Under the pieces are notes generated by a model that saw only the letters and a program-made list of their open reading frames with translations, was not told where the DNA came from and did not search any database. Below, piece by piece: positions 48,922 to 59,544 of a stretch of 64,000 nucleotides of DNA. The stretch is from the NCBI GenBank assembly GCA_963920665.1, contig OY987264.1, forward strand, positions 23,044,906 through 23,108,905, written 5' to 3'. Source of the stretch: Straminergon stramineum. Lineage: Eukaryota > Streptophyta > Bryopsida > Hypnales > Calliergonaceae. The position numbers and the translations under genes were made by a program. Numbering within the stretch: the stretch's first letter is position 1; every line of letters starts with the position of its first letter.

Positions 48922-49539
48922 TCTAATGGAGATGTGAGATGAAGATGAAGAGAGAAAAATTAGAAGCAAAAAAGAGTGATGGATATAGGTAGAGATGCAT
49001 GAACAAGGGATATAGAGCTATTCTTTATCTAAGAAAAGACACTTTCTTCTCTACTTCTCACCTCTCTTTCTAGAGAATGCTCACTATGATGTGCAATTGG
49101 AGCAAAAACTTCTCCAAGATCTACAACAACGGATTCTTATACAAATAAGAAAACTTTGGTGGATTTGTACAATTTTTGTAGAGATATTTGCAATAGAGTT
49201 CAACAACAAGAAGTGAGAAAGATAGATGGAGTAGGCAAGATAGGAAGGTATGAAACTCATAAAGCACTCATCTAAGTGCTAGTTTGCCTTTTTCATGCAT
49301 TTTCTTCTATGGAAATATTTTTAGCTTATTATTTAGACAAAGAGAATTAGATGCAAATGTAACACTAGTGGTTTCATATTTTTCAAAGCATTATCGAATT
49401 AGCTAGTTATGAATTTTCAAACAAGTTGTGTCATAGGCCCCCTATTTATGACCCTAGGAGTTTTCCATAAATTGTTTACTTACAACTTGTAAAGAGAAAT
49501 GGAGAAAGTAAGGACAATGATTGGCTCTTGCAATAAATT

Positions 49540-50155
49540 TTTTTTCTTGATCCATTTAATGAATATGGAGGACAATTTAAAGACCATCTCATGTCCATTT
49601 TAGAGCTAATTATAGGGGTGATTCCAAATACTTGAGTGGATTTTGAGCCTCCTACCTTAGAGGTTAATAAGAGAAAGTTTAGAAAGAGGAAGTACAATAG
49701 AGGAGCAAGAAGAGATGGACAATGGGTGTTTAGAGGGGTTGAGAGAGGGAATGTAGGATCCATATTTGGGGCTACAATTTCTAATAGAACCAAAGGAACC
49801 CTAACAAACCTATTGTAGGAGCATGCTTAGAGAGGCACAACAATCATCAAGTAATTGTTGGAGGGCATATGACACTACTTGCTTGAATCAATTAGGCTAT
49901 GAGCACCTCATAGTGAATCACTCCCAATTTTTGAAAAAATCCTATTAGTGGAGCTTATCCAAATTCTATAGAAAGAACTTGGAGTATGTCAAGAAATCAT
50001 TGAGGACTAGTGCACTCAAATGCCTTCTGGATACCTACATGAGTGAGTTTATGTGGAAAAGAAAGATTGTGAATGGAGGAAATAGAGATGTTTTCTTGAC
50101 TTTTTGTGAGCATGTTGCTCAATACCACCTTGATGTAGTACTTATAGAGGAGTAG
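49540..50155 (+). pseudogene. Merlin (IS1016/ISXO2-like) transposase pseudogene
   Basis: In one main frame the plus strand reads EVNKRKFRKRKYNRGARRDG, then QWVFRGVERG, the hallmark DDE-core segment of the ISXO2-like (IS1595/Merlin) transposases. After interruptions by stop codons it continues, one frame over, with LGYEHLIVNHSQF, then KSLRTSALKCLLDTYMSEFM and DVFLTFCEHVAQYHLDVVLI, ending at the stop near 50155. The order and spacing fit the family's C-terminal half. The first catalytic Asp is replaced (EVN for EVD), and the second catalytic segment (expected SDxW) reads IIK-stop. There are at least five in-frame stops and one frameshift, so it is dead. The upstream DNA-binding part is only faintly visible (HLMSILELIIG). 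Terminal inverted repeats of the parent element were not found. Confidence 0.85.
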
Positions 50156-50842
50156 AATCAACAATGGAAACCTAATTATTTATTGTCAAGTCTCTACTTG
50201 TTTGAAGTCTCACTAATACGATTTTAGTTACCTACTACCTGATTTTTCTCAAGGGGCTATTATTTGAATTGCTAGGATCCCACACACTAAGATTGTGCCA
50301 ATTTTGAAAATTTGTTGTATAATTTCCATGGAATTTCTTTCTTAATCATGATTTTCCATCACTCATTAACTTTTTTGTCTTTTAGCTTGCTTTCAATGAA
50401 TTTTACTTCAATTGTCCAATTTTCAAATCCAATTTTTGTTGTGTCTATCAAAAGAGTTTTTTGATGAGCTTCCAATGATAATTCTGATTTTACACCAATA
50501 AAAAATAAGAATATTTTAATGAGTCATTTAGAGTGTTGCATTGATGGTGCCCTTACCTTGAATCCAACACTAACAAAGCTTAAAAGTTTGGTGTTCTTTG
50601 GCACTGGAGCGGGTCCTCTTATTAGCCAGGTCATGAAGAAAGCCATGAAGAATCGAGGGTGACGATTCAATTCATTCGCGTAACGAGAATATGAGCTTTG
50701 GTAACTTTCATTCATCCATGATCACGGATCTACTAGGGCAAGGAGCCGCAGTCATTCTTTCCTCTTTCAAGCTTGCCAGCCTCACGCCGGAGCTGTGCTC
50801 GCCCCTCCGCCGTGCTGATCGCTCTACTCGTCGCCAGCAACC
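50156..50842 (+). promoter_or_regulatory. Upstream region and 5' leader of RPS4
   Basis: From about 50640 the sequence becomes GC-richer. A pyrimidine tract (CATTCTTTCCTCTTTC, about 50752-50767) lies about 75 bases before the start codon, as is common at ribosomal-protein transcription starts. The exact start site and any TATA element cannot be determined. Confidence 0.4.
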
Positions 50843-52845
50843 ATGGTGAGCTCGCCCGTCTTCTACAGATTCGTCACTACACTAAGTTTTTTTCAGCGTT
50901 TTTTCCAGCGTGTTTGGAAACTCTTGGTCTGTCTTTTGGTCACGGGACGTTTTTAGGGTTTGAATAGCTTGGGGCGTATTCGTGCGTGTTTTGTGAGTGA
51001 AAGACGATGCCTCTGCTTCTACTTGCATTGCGCGCAAGCCGTTCCTTCACAGATGGACAGTTTGGCGATTTGAACGTGCGAGTGTTTCGGCCCTCAGCGT
51101 TGCTCTTTTTGGTCCTTGACAGGCTCGCGGTTTGAAGAAGCATTTGAAGAGGCTCAATGCTCCCAGGCATTGGATGCTTGACAAGTTGGGCGGTGCCTTT
51201 GTAAGTTTGCCTTCTGACCTAATTTTTAGGTTTTATTTTCTACCAGAAGTCTAGGGTTTTATAAGTAACGTAACCGAAATGATCAAATATTTTAGAATGA
51301 TACTTACTTTACTCTCTTCCCTGGTACTTTCGAGAACTCTCGCTTGTCAATCTTCTTGCCCGTGGATTTCTTTGTAGTGAACAGTTCACGTGTTGATATT
51401 CCGATATGCAGTTTAGGGTTTTCTAGTGCGACTTCTTCACTAACTAAATTTTTAAGTGTCATTCGATTAGTCTATCAAAATTTAAAGCTTTGGACTACGA
51501 CTTAGTATTTGTTATGTCTATTTGATTTCAGGCCCCCAAGCCATCTCCAGGACCCCACAAGGAGAGGGAATGCTTGCCCTTGGTGGTGATGTTGAGGAAC
51601 AGGCTGAAATATGCGTTGACTTACCGTGAAGTGGTTGCAATTGTCATGCAACGCCTTATTTCCATCGATGGAAAGGTCCGCACTGATAAGTGCTACCCTG
51701 CCGGGTTTATGGGTAAGTTTGTTTTTCCGTCCTTTCTGCGTTTGCTTCCGTGGGCTGTTTTCTCTTCTCATCAATAATTTAGGGTTTGGCATTGTCGGTA
51801 ATTATTCACTTAGTATAGGGGTTCTATCTCAGTGTAGTGTTGGATGAATCGTTGATGAGATTTCTTCTCTTATTCATATTATCTCTGTATTCCTACCAAA
51901 TCTTTCTGATCGTCTCGTTTCTTTTGACCAGATGTGATATCTATTGCGAAGACAAACGAGAACTTCCGTTTGTTGTACGACAACAAAGGTCGCTTTACCC
52001 TACACCACATCAGCGCTGAGGAGGCTAAGGTATGTACTTTATTGAGGCTCTTAATGCATCCAATTTGAGTAAATTTTAGTCCTCGAGACCATCGTCGCTT
52101 TGTCAGGGCTCTTTTTGGATTTGGCATTCTGGTGTTGTAAATCTTTCTTTGCCACGGGTTATGGTTTTAGCAAAATTCCAGTTTGCAATTATAAGCCTAT
52201 TTCATCTGAATCTCGGGTTTTAAGTTAGTGAGTTCTAAATTGTAATTTTAGGAATCGCTTCAATCATCTAAATGTATATTCGATTCTTGCAGTACAAGTT
52301 GTGCAAGGTCAGGGCCGCTCAATTTGGAGACAAGGGCGTCCCACACATCACCACTTTCGATGGTCGCACCATTAGGTTTGGACATCGTTAACTTTACGCT
52401 CTTTTGACCTGCATGTGCTGTTTGATGTTCTTCAGTGGACTTCTTTCTGAAGTTCTTTATTTGATAACTTTTTTGACGTAAATCTCTGATTGACAGGTAC
52501 CCAGACCCCCTTATCAAGGCCAACGACACCATCAAGATCAACCTGGAGACCGGAAAGGTGGTGGAGTTCATCAAGTTCGACATTGGCAACATCGTCATGG
52601 TGACCGGTGGTCGTAACAGAGGGCGCATTGGTGTGATTCAGCATCGTGAGAAGCACAAAGGCAGCTTCGACATCATCCATGTGACCGATGCTACCGGGCA
52701 GCAGTTTGCCACTCGTATGGGGAACGTGTTCACTGTGGGACAGGGTGCCAAACCCTGGGTCACCTTGCCTCGCGGCAAGGGTATCAAGCTCTCCATTGTT
52801 GAGGAGGCGAAGAAACGTACCCAGGCCCTCAAGGCTGCCGCCTAG
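50843..52845 (+). CDS. 40S ribosomal protein S4 (eS4), 263 aa, six exons
   Basis: Exons are 50843-50845, 51123-51200, 51532-51712, 51932-52029, 52293-52375 and 52497-52845; every junction has GT donor and AG acceptor bases and the frame is kept. The first coding exon is the ATG alone, and translation continues [20 protein letters not shown]. Domains in order: RS4 N-terminal segment (about residues 3-39), S4 RNA-binding fold (about 42-105, with [17 protein letters not shown] and [17 protein letters not shown]), the central eS4 domain ([20 protein letters not shown]) and a KOW motif ([20 protein letters not shown]). The length is typical of plants. The product is part of the small subunit near its rRNA-binding body. 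Four telo-box motifs (TAGGGTTT) lie in the introns at 50954, 51252, 51414 and 51780. The gene looks fully functional. Confidence 0.97.
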
Positions 52846-53182
52846 ATGTAGTAGTGTGGGGCTTTTCTGCGGTTCTAGTGTTTCCATTTATGGCGCAGGC
52901 CTTGTGTATGATCATTGGAAAGAAAGTCACATTTCTCATTCGCGTGTAGACGTTGTGTTTTTACACTCAAGCTGACCAGCCGAGCCATGTGTTTCAGAGT
53001 TCTTTGGGTACCTGGATTGCTGTCATGATCACCTGCACGGGTAGTGAATCACGAAAGGTCTCTTGTAGTCACCCTGCGCATGAATGTCTCCTATTCCCAC
53101 TATTCTTCCATGTATTGTTTTCTACGCAATTTTGTGATCCATTTTCCATCTTCTAATTGCTGGATCTTGTACGTAACTTCAA
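52846..53182 (+). other. 3' flank of RPS4
   Basis: This holds the 3' untranslated region of RPS4. The open frames here on both strands have no motif. It ends at the first TTAA-type element of the following cluster. Confidence 0.5.
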
Positions 53183-53631
53183 CCCCTAGATGCCCAAATG
53201 CCGAAGGCCTGTTTCTAGCTTCTTGGAATTTGCTTTAAATTCGACAAAAAGGCAGCATTTTGATGATTTTAATCAGTTTATTTGGAATTGCAACAGTACA
53301 AATTCGAATTAGACAAGTTACACATGGGACAAAAAAAGAGGACAATATTATTTATAGGTTGAAAGATTATAATGCTTGATCATATAGGTGTTAAAACTGT
53401 GAAAGTGATATGAAGTCTTTTGATCACATGTTTTTTCACATGTCAAACGTTATCCCCTCAAAGCTGGAGGTCTTTTTGAGTTCAAAAAGATCATTGCTTT
53501 TGAAGCGTTATGAATCTAAATTTTACCAGGTTATAGAGATCTCAACTGTACAATCTTATAGTGTACATGTTGCAAATGATGTGAATCAAATTTGGAGTGA
53601 TTTGACTACATAAATTGCATGACTATAATTT
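53183..53631 (-). mobile_element. TTAA-type element, family B, diverged or truncated copy
   Basis: It starts CCCCTAGATGCCCAAATGCC after TCAA and matches the left 240 bases of the complete family B element at 58238-58875 (GCTTCTTG.AATTTGCT, GAAAGATTATAATG.TTGATCAT). Beyond about 53440 the match fades, and no right terminus can be assigned before the next copy begins. Confidence 0.6.
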
Positions 53632-53635
53632 AAAA

Positions 53636-54272
53636 CCCCTAAATGCCCAAGGCACCAGATTTCGGTGTTTTGAAAACTTTGAAGTTAAGTAGAACTCAAC
53701 CAAATTGCTATTATTATTAGTTTATATTTTTGAAAAACTCTTTTTGAAGTCCAGTTTTAGGATCAAAAAGCTGATCTTAAAAATGAAGGATCACAATTTT
53801 TCTATTCAAGATTTTGTGCAAGGATGCCCATTGCAATCTTGACTTCTCATAGTGTTGAGGGCTCTTGGAAATGAGCCTCAAATACACTAGATCTTGGAGG
53901 AAAAATCACTCTAGAAATTCATTTAAAAAAATTATAGAATAGATTTTGAAAAACCATAAATTGATTGAGGTTGTACATGCTAGGCCTTGTAACCTCATAT
54001 TTTTTTAGTGACCAACTTTTTAGAGTTAACATGCAAACATAGAATTGAAAAATTTTCATATTTTTAACACCCTCATGATCAAACATTATAATTTTTCAAT
54101 CTATAAGTGATATTGTTATGTTTTCTTTTCCTATGTGATCTCTAACATGTCTAGTTTGAATTTGTATGGTTACAATACAAAAGAAATTGGTACAACTTAT
54201 GAAAATATTGACTTTTTGTTCAATTTAGAGCAAATTTCAAGAAGCTTCTAATAGGCCTTGGGCATTTAGGGG
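53636..54272 (+). mobile_element. TTAA-type element, family B, 637 bp (copy 2)
   Basis: The ends CCCCTAAATGCCCAAGGC and GCCTTGGGCATTTAGGGG are 18-base perfect inverted repeats. TTAA follows on the right (54273-54276); on the left the flank has become AAAA. It is the reverse complement of the copy at 58238-58875 over its full length. No protein is encoded. Confidence 0.88.
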
Positions 54273-54567
54273 TTAAGTGTTGGAAAAGGATGCGGAAATT
54301 TTCCTAGAAACACATTTGGAGGTGAAATTTGATTTCTAAACCTACTCAAATGAAAAAACTTTAAACTACAAAGTGATTCAAAATCAGCATTCAAACACAT
54401 TGGTGAAAGAAAATATCATTCAATTGATTCATTGTGCTTGCAAAATGGCTTTGAAATGTCAAAAAATAGCAAGAAAAGTTGGAAAAAAATACATGTAAGG
54501 TTAAACCTCCTTCTTCTAAGATAATTCTCATTCACTCATATCTTCTTGGATTGATATGGAATTTTAA

Positions 54568-55378
54568 CCCCTAACTGCCCAAGCGACCATATATGGTCGA
54601 TTTGAAATTTTAGGCTCTTTTAGGGATGGGCAGTTAAATTCCTGTGACCAGTTAAAAAAATTTTAGGGGCAGTTTCAAGGATTAACTACTAAAATTTTTT
54701 ATTTTTCACGGAAAAAGGTAAATATTTGATTTTTGAGAGGTCCTCAAAGGCATATATTTATCATAGAGGAAAAATAAAGCTTGCAAATTTTACTTGATTT
54801 CTTAGCTTTGAGCAAAGCTTGCCAATTTCACTTATTTTAGATCTAAAAAATTTTACTTATACATTTGTTTTGAAAATGGTCCTAGTGGAAGGAGTAAAGT
54901 GTTTTTATGATTTTCACCATTGAAAATTTTTACATGCAAATCTTGATTTAGAGTTAATTGCGATTTCTATTTATAAAAAGAATTGCATTTCAACAATTAC
55001 AAGGTGGATTGTATTATGAGTTTGATAACTCTTCATTCAAACTTAAGGTTTTTGGAAGTGCATTTTAGAGTGCTGACACAATTTTTAGTTTGTCTTGTCA
55101 CCTTCAATCCCAAAATATTCTTATATACAAATTTCTGAAACATTGTGGAGAGGGGTAGTATACTAAAAATAGGAAGTATACAATTCTCTTGTTATAATCT
55201 CACAACTTCTATGCAATTCTGCACTCAAAATTGGTATGCATACTAATAAGCAAGTTCTTTAGACATCCATATGATTAGATTTTGAAAAAAAACATTTTTT
55301 TTTCACTTGGGATAACTATAAGTCTGTGCTCTTTTTTCATTGTCAAAACACAGTTGGAAAGGCTTGGATATTTAGGGA
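54568..55378. mobile_element. TTAA-flanked element, family H, 811 bp (ends tentative)
   Basis: The left end CCCCTAACTGCCCAAGCGACC follows TTAA (54564-54567). The right end GGCTTGGATATTTAGGGA precedes TTAA (55379-55382). The last 290 bases match 59545-59821. A GGGCAG followed by TTAA near 54640 could instead be the right end of a mini-element of about 75 bp sharing the same left end. A perfect palindrome CGACCATATATGGTCG lies near the left end. Confidence 0.55.
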
Positions 55379-55382
55379 TTAA

Positions 55383-55954
55383 ACACACAAATTAGACTAG
55401 TATGTGCAACTTTTCCAGAAAAAATCATTAGAAATGGACACTATATGAAGAAGAAAAAAGTCACTGATGTTCATTCTAAAACAAAAATGTTTGGATTTGG
55501 GTTTGGATTTTGAACTTTGAATTGCTCCCACACATTCAAAACAACTTGGATTGACATACATTTTTTACCACGGTAACTAGATTTCAAGGAAAAAAGAACA
55601 CAACAAGTTTTATTGAAAACTAACATTTTATGAAGGAGATTCAAGCCCCCAAAGTTTCAGCCATTAAATGCATTTTGGTGATCTCAAATTCAACCTATGC
55701 ACTTTGATTGGCTTCCGAAGACTTAGTACCTCTTCGATTATTCTGAACATATTACCACAAAAACTAGAAGAGAGCGCACATTTTCCAACAATTTTTATTG
55801 AATTTAGACATCGGATGCTAAAGTTACGACACTTTGAATTGGACTTGAAACTATGTGCATCACAAAGTTTTGAACTTGCGGTTTGTCAACAATTACCATG
55901 TGGTTATTGTTGTTTCATGGGTTTGCACGTTAATATACAATTGAGTGCATCATT
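55383..55954. other. Intergenic DNA, no gene called
   Basis: A 96-codon plus-strand open frame (55668-55958) is the longest here. It has no recognisable motif, and its composition suits chance. Confidence 0.4.
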
Positions 55955-56049
55955 ATGATGCATTACTTTACAATTTATCGCATTATTGCAATGCACCATT
56001 GTAGGTAATGCATTGTAATAGTGCGATAACTTGTAAAGTAATGCATCAT
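55955..56049. mobile_element. Palindromic fold-back repeat, 95 bp
   Basis: ATGATGCATTACTTTACAA on the left and its complement on the right enclose further pairing around TATCGCA(T/C)TATT. The whole segment could form a long hairpin. It is probably a fold-back MITE. No target duplication is clear. Confidence 0.75.
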
Positions 56050-56094
56050 TCATTTGAATGACTTGTTTCAGGGCTCTAGAATAGTGATGTTTAA

Positions 56095-56317
56095 CCCATA
56101 AACATCAACATGGACATTTAGTGTTTGATGGATGATAGAGTATCTTTCTATGATTGATAGAAATGCAAATATTCATCCTTGGAATTTTTGTGTGGAAAGG
56201 AGAGATCTTCTATAGTAGTATGACCTCCAATGTGCATTTTTTATTTTTTTAAAGTAGATGATGTCACATGGTTCTGAAAGGGATGATTTCCATGGATAGT
56301 AGTGTGTCCTTTAAAGA
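56095..56317. mobile_element. TTAA-flanked element, family D, 223 bp (copy 1)
   Basis: The left end CCCATAAACATC follows TTAA (56091-56094). The right end TCCTTTAAAGA precedes TTAA (56318-56321). The interior matches the family D copy at 34533-34759 (GGAAAGG.GAGATCTTCT, GATGATGTCACA). The TTAA on its right is also the left flank of the family A element that follows immediately. Confidence 0.8.
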
Positions 56318-56321
56318 TTAA

Positions 56322-57972
56322 CCCCTAAAGTTCCATGACTATGTTTTCACCAAAATTGCTCCAAAACTGCCATTTTTCGTACAAGTACTAAAGTTTTGAA
56401 AAAAATAATTTTTTGACACATGTAACCATAGGATCTTGTAGTATACTAGTTTGAAAAGACGTGAAAAAAAATCCAAAAATTTTCACCATGTGGATGGCAA
56501 GATATAAGCATGCAAATTCATTGAAATCATTTTTTGGGCCTTGTGGAAAATAGGGTAGCTGCACTTCATAAGCTCACTTTTCTAAGAAAAAATGTCTGAA
56601 ATGGTGGTGCATCTTTGGATTCTTTTTCCTAGACAAGTTGTCCACATGCTTGAAAAATTTCAAATCATTTGGAATTGTACAACATATAGGAAAAAATAGT
56701 AAGTAGGCAATAGTAGAGAATGATTCAAAATACTAAATTGTTAAGAACTTAATTGGATGATTGCAAGAAACACTTGTCCTATTTGTTGAGTTTTCAATAG
56801 TACTCATGATTTTTTCGGGAGTACTTTAAAATTAGAAAAATAATTTTTAAATTTCTTAAAAACATGAATAATGTATATACCTTTAAGATGAAGGTACCCG
56901 TGGATGGAATTACATAGAAAAATTCTCTAAGTAGGAGAACTAGAAAAGTGCCAAATCTTAAGAAAATACATACCTTGATGTTTTAATTAGGAAAAAATAG
57001 TAAAAATTAAAAAATACACAAAATAAAAATTGGCCATTTGTAACAACTTTATGGAGGTGGCCATTCACCATAAGAAACACCAAAATAATATTTTATATGT
57101 TTCAAAATGCAAGCAAAAAGAAGCTCACTTTGTAGACTTCCACACCACATAAAATTACTTATTTTAAAAATTCATTTGGACATTAGCTATAAGTCTACTA
57201 GAAGACCATCTCCTCAAAATTTCAGCTCAAAATTCCTTTATTTGGGTTCTAAATAGTACTAAAAACCTCCACATTGGCAAGTGTGACATTAAATTGGGCT
57301 CTATTTTTGGATAGTATATTATTTTTGAAAATTATTAAAAAATTAGGCAAGTTCTATAATAGTCATGAGTACCTTTCTTGTAAATCTTAAATCATTTGGA
57401 GTCAAAACACAAAAGTTATGGCCAAAAATCATATCAATATGCAATATGTGACGCAAAATAGGACATGTGTTTCTTGCAATCACCCAATTATGAAATTGAA
57501 AAATGCCAATCCCAATGGTTGCAATGTTTTAATAAACAATCTACATCCAATGATTTAAAAAAAAAATTTTAAATTGATTAAGATAAAGGATTTTAAAGTT
57601 TATTTTAGTGTAGGGAATCCATAACTACCCACAAACAAAAAATCCTCATAACTTTTGACTCATTGATCAAAATGGAATGATTCAAAGCTTTCCACATATA
57701 TATAACTTTAGAAAACCAATTTCAAATTCTTGTTTATGAAAAAAGTGATTTTTTCTAATTTGCCTGGACTACCCATTTACAAAAGAAAGTAACATATTAG
57801 GCCATAACTTTTGACTCATATTTTCAAATGTCATAAAATTTAGTGCAGGAGAAAGATATTCTTCATCCCCACCTTCTCTTAAAATTTGGGCAAAAAATAT
57901 AGAATTCTCCAATGACATGTACCTGCCCAAAATTTCTATGTAGCCAAAAAATACATGTTGGTACTTTATGGG
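56322..57972 (+). mobile_element. TTAA-flanked element, family A, 1651 bp with a nested insertion
   Basis: The left end CCCCTAAAGTTCC and the complement of the right end, CCCATAAAGTACC, form imperfect inverted repeats. They lie between TTAA at 56318-56321 and 57973-57976. Without the nested 731-bp element the unit would be about 920 bp, matching the inverted copy at 25929-26850. A third, truncated copy is at 19030-19519. No transposase is encoded, so the family is non-autonomous. Confidence 0.88.
56755..57485. mobile_element. Nested 731-bp element with AATT target duplication
   Basis: The ends GG(A/G)TGATTGCAAGAAACAC form inverted repeats of about 30 bases, continuing as (A/T)TGTCCTATTT. AATT occurs directly on both sides (56751-56754 and 57486-57489). 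The uninterrupted family A copy at 25929-26850 has a single AATT at the same place, which supports a 4-bp duplication. No coding capacity. The superfamily is not assigned. Confidence 0.88.
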
Positions 57973-58237
57973 TTAAGGGACCAGATGTCAAATATATTGG
58001 ACTTGTTTAGATTTGAGGTTTTAGCTTTTTGTCTAGAACCGTGTTTCTTTTCACTGGAATCTGCATGCCAACCATCTAACAAATTCGAGGTTGTTCATAG
58101 AACTTGTAGCTTGTGTACCTTCATTGCTCAAGTAACTATTTTAGGGTCCTAATGAAGTCCCTAGAAATGAGGCCACATTTTTTGGACTTAAGGTTTTAGT
58201 TGGTTACTAGGTTGTATGGTTTTATTAGAGTTGTTAA

Positions 58238-58875
58238 CCCCTAAATGCCCAAGGCATGTTTGGAGCTTCTTGAAATTTGCTCTAAATTGAACTAAAGTCA
58301 ACATTTTCATAAGTTGCACTAATTTTTTTTGAATTGTAACCATACAAATTCAAACTAGACATGTTAGGGATCACATAGGAAAAGAAAACATAACAATATC
58401 ACTTACAGATTGAAAGATTATAATGTTTGATCATGAGGGTGTAAAAACTTTGAAAAAAAATTTCAATTCATTTTTTGCATGTCAACTCTAAAAAGTTGGT
58501 CACTAAAAGAATATGAGGTTATAGGACCTATCATGCACAACCCCAATCAATTTATGGTTATTCAAAATCTTTTCTATGATTTTTTAAAATGAATTTCTAA
58601 TGTGATTTTGCCTCTAAGATGTAGTGTATTTGAGGCTCATTTCCAAGAGCTTGCAACACTACGGGAAGTCAAGATTGCACTGGATATTCTTGCACAAAAT
58701 CTTCAATAGAAAAATCATAATCCTTCATTTTTAAGATCAGCTTTTTGATCCTAAAACTAGACTTCAAAAAGAATTCTCCAGAAATATAAACCACTAATAA
58801 TAGCAATTTGGTCAGGTTTTACTTAACTTCAAAGTTTTCCAAACACCACATTTGGATGCCTTGGGCATTTAGGGG
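58238..58875 (-). mobile_element. TTAA-flanked element, family B, 638 bp (copy 1)
   Basis: The ends CCCCTAAATGCCCAAGGCAT and the exact complement form perfect 20-base inverted repeats directly between TTAA copies at 58234-58237 and 58876-58879. It is nearly the same length as the inverted copy at 53636-54272. No coding capacity. Its good ends suggest it is one of the younger copies here. Confidence 0.93.
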
Positions 58876-59205
58876 TTAAATATGACTCGTATCATCTTTG
58901 CGGACTACGGTCTTGGTTTATACTAGGGCTTGTCCATGCATGCTCAAAAGATGTTGCTCATAGATGGTACATCTTCTTGTTTGGGGATGGGCAGGTGCGG
59001 ATCAAGTCGATCTTGATTGATTATGTATGTCAACCCTGGATTTGGTGGAGAGAGCTTCATTGAAATGCAAGTCAAGAAAATCGCCGATCTTAGGAGAATG
59101 TGTGCGGAGAAGGTGAGTATTTCCTAACCTTCCTGTTGGAAGTAGATTTATTTCTTCTCTATGACAAAATGAATATTGTATTATGTATCGCTAGTTGCAC
59201 ATTAA

Positions 59206-59276
59206 CTCCTAAAGGACCGAGGGTGCAAAAAATAGTGTTGTAGAAGCCACATGGTGGCCTTATGGTCCTTTAAGGG
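59206..59276. mobile_element. TTAA-flanked mini-element, family G, 71 bp
   Basis: The ends CTCCTAAAGGACC and the complement of GGTCCTTTAAGGG pair over 13 bases. The element lies between TTAA copies at 59202-59205 and 59277-59280. Its terminus is close to those of family A and the 33586 end. It lies inside an intron of the RPE pseudogene. Confidence 0.85.
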
Positions 59277-59544
59277 TTAAGGACTTGAGGAAGGAACCTT
59301 GTATACTAGTATTCGATTTCTTCTTTTAGACTTGATGCTTTGAAGACCATGTATGATAAATGGAGACCCCGATTCGTATTTCAATGTGGTCTTCGAAGAT
59401 CCTCTTAAACCATAGTGGAGCAAGTAGGTTTGGGAACAACTGTGAGGCCTTGCAGGCATTCTAGCTTGGGATTTAATAAAAAACTTAAGCAAGAAAGTCT
59501 TGTTTTCATAGGTGAACTTTGATACGTAAGGTGGATTGCCCTAG

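Noticed and set aside
49476..49793. 105-codon minus-strand frame opposite the Merlin relic
   Set aside because: It is the antisense shadow of the transposase remnant, whose plus-strand reading carries the family motifs.
55668..55958. 96-codon plus-strand open frame
   Set aside because: No recognisable motif, no splice context and no paralogue in the window.
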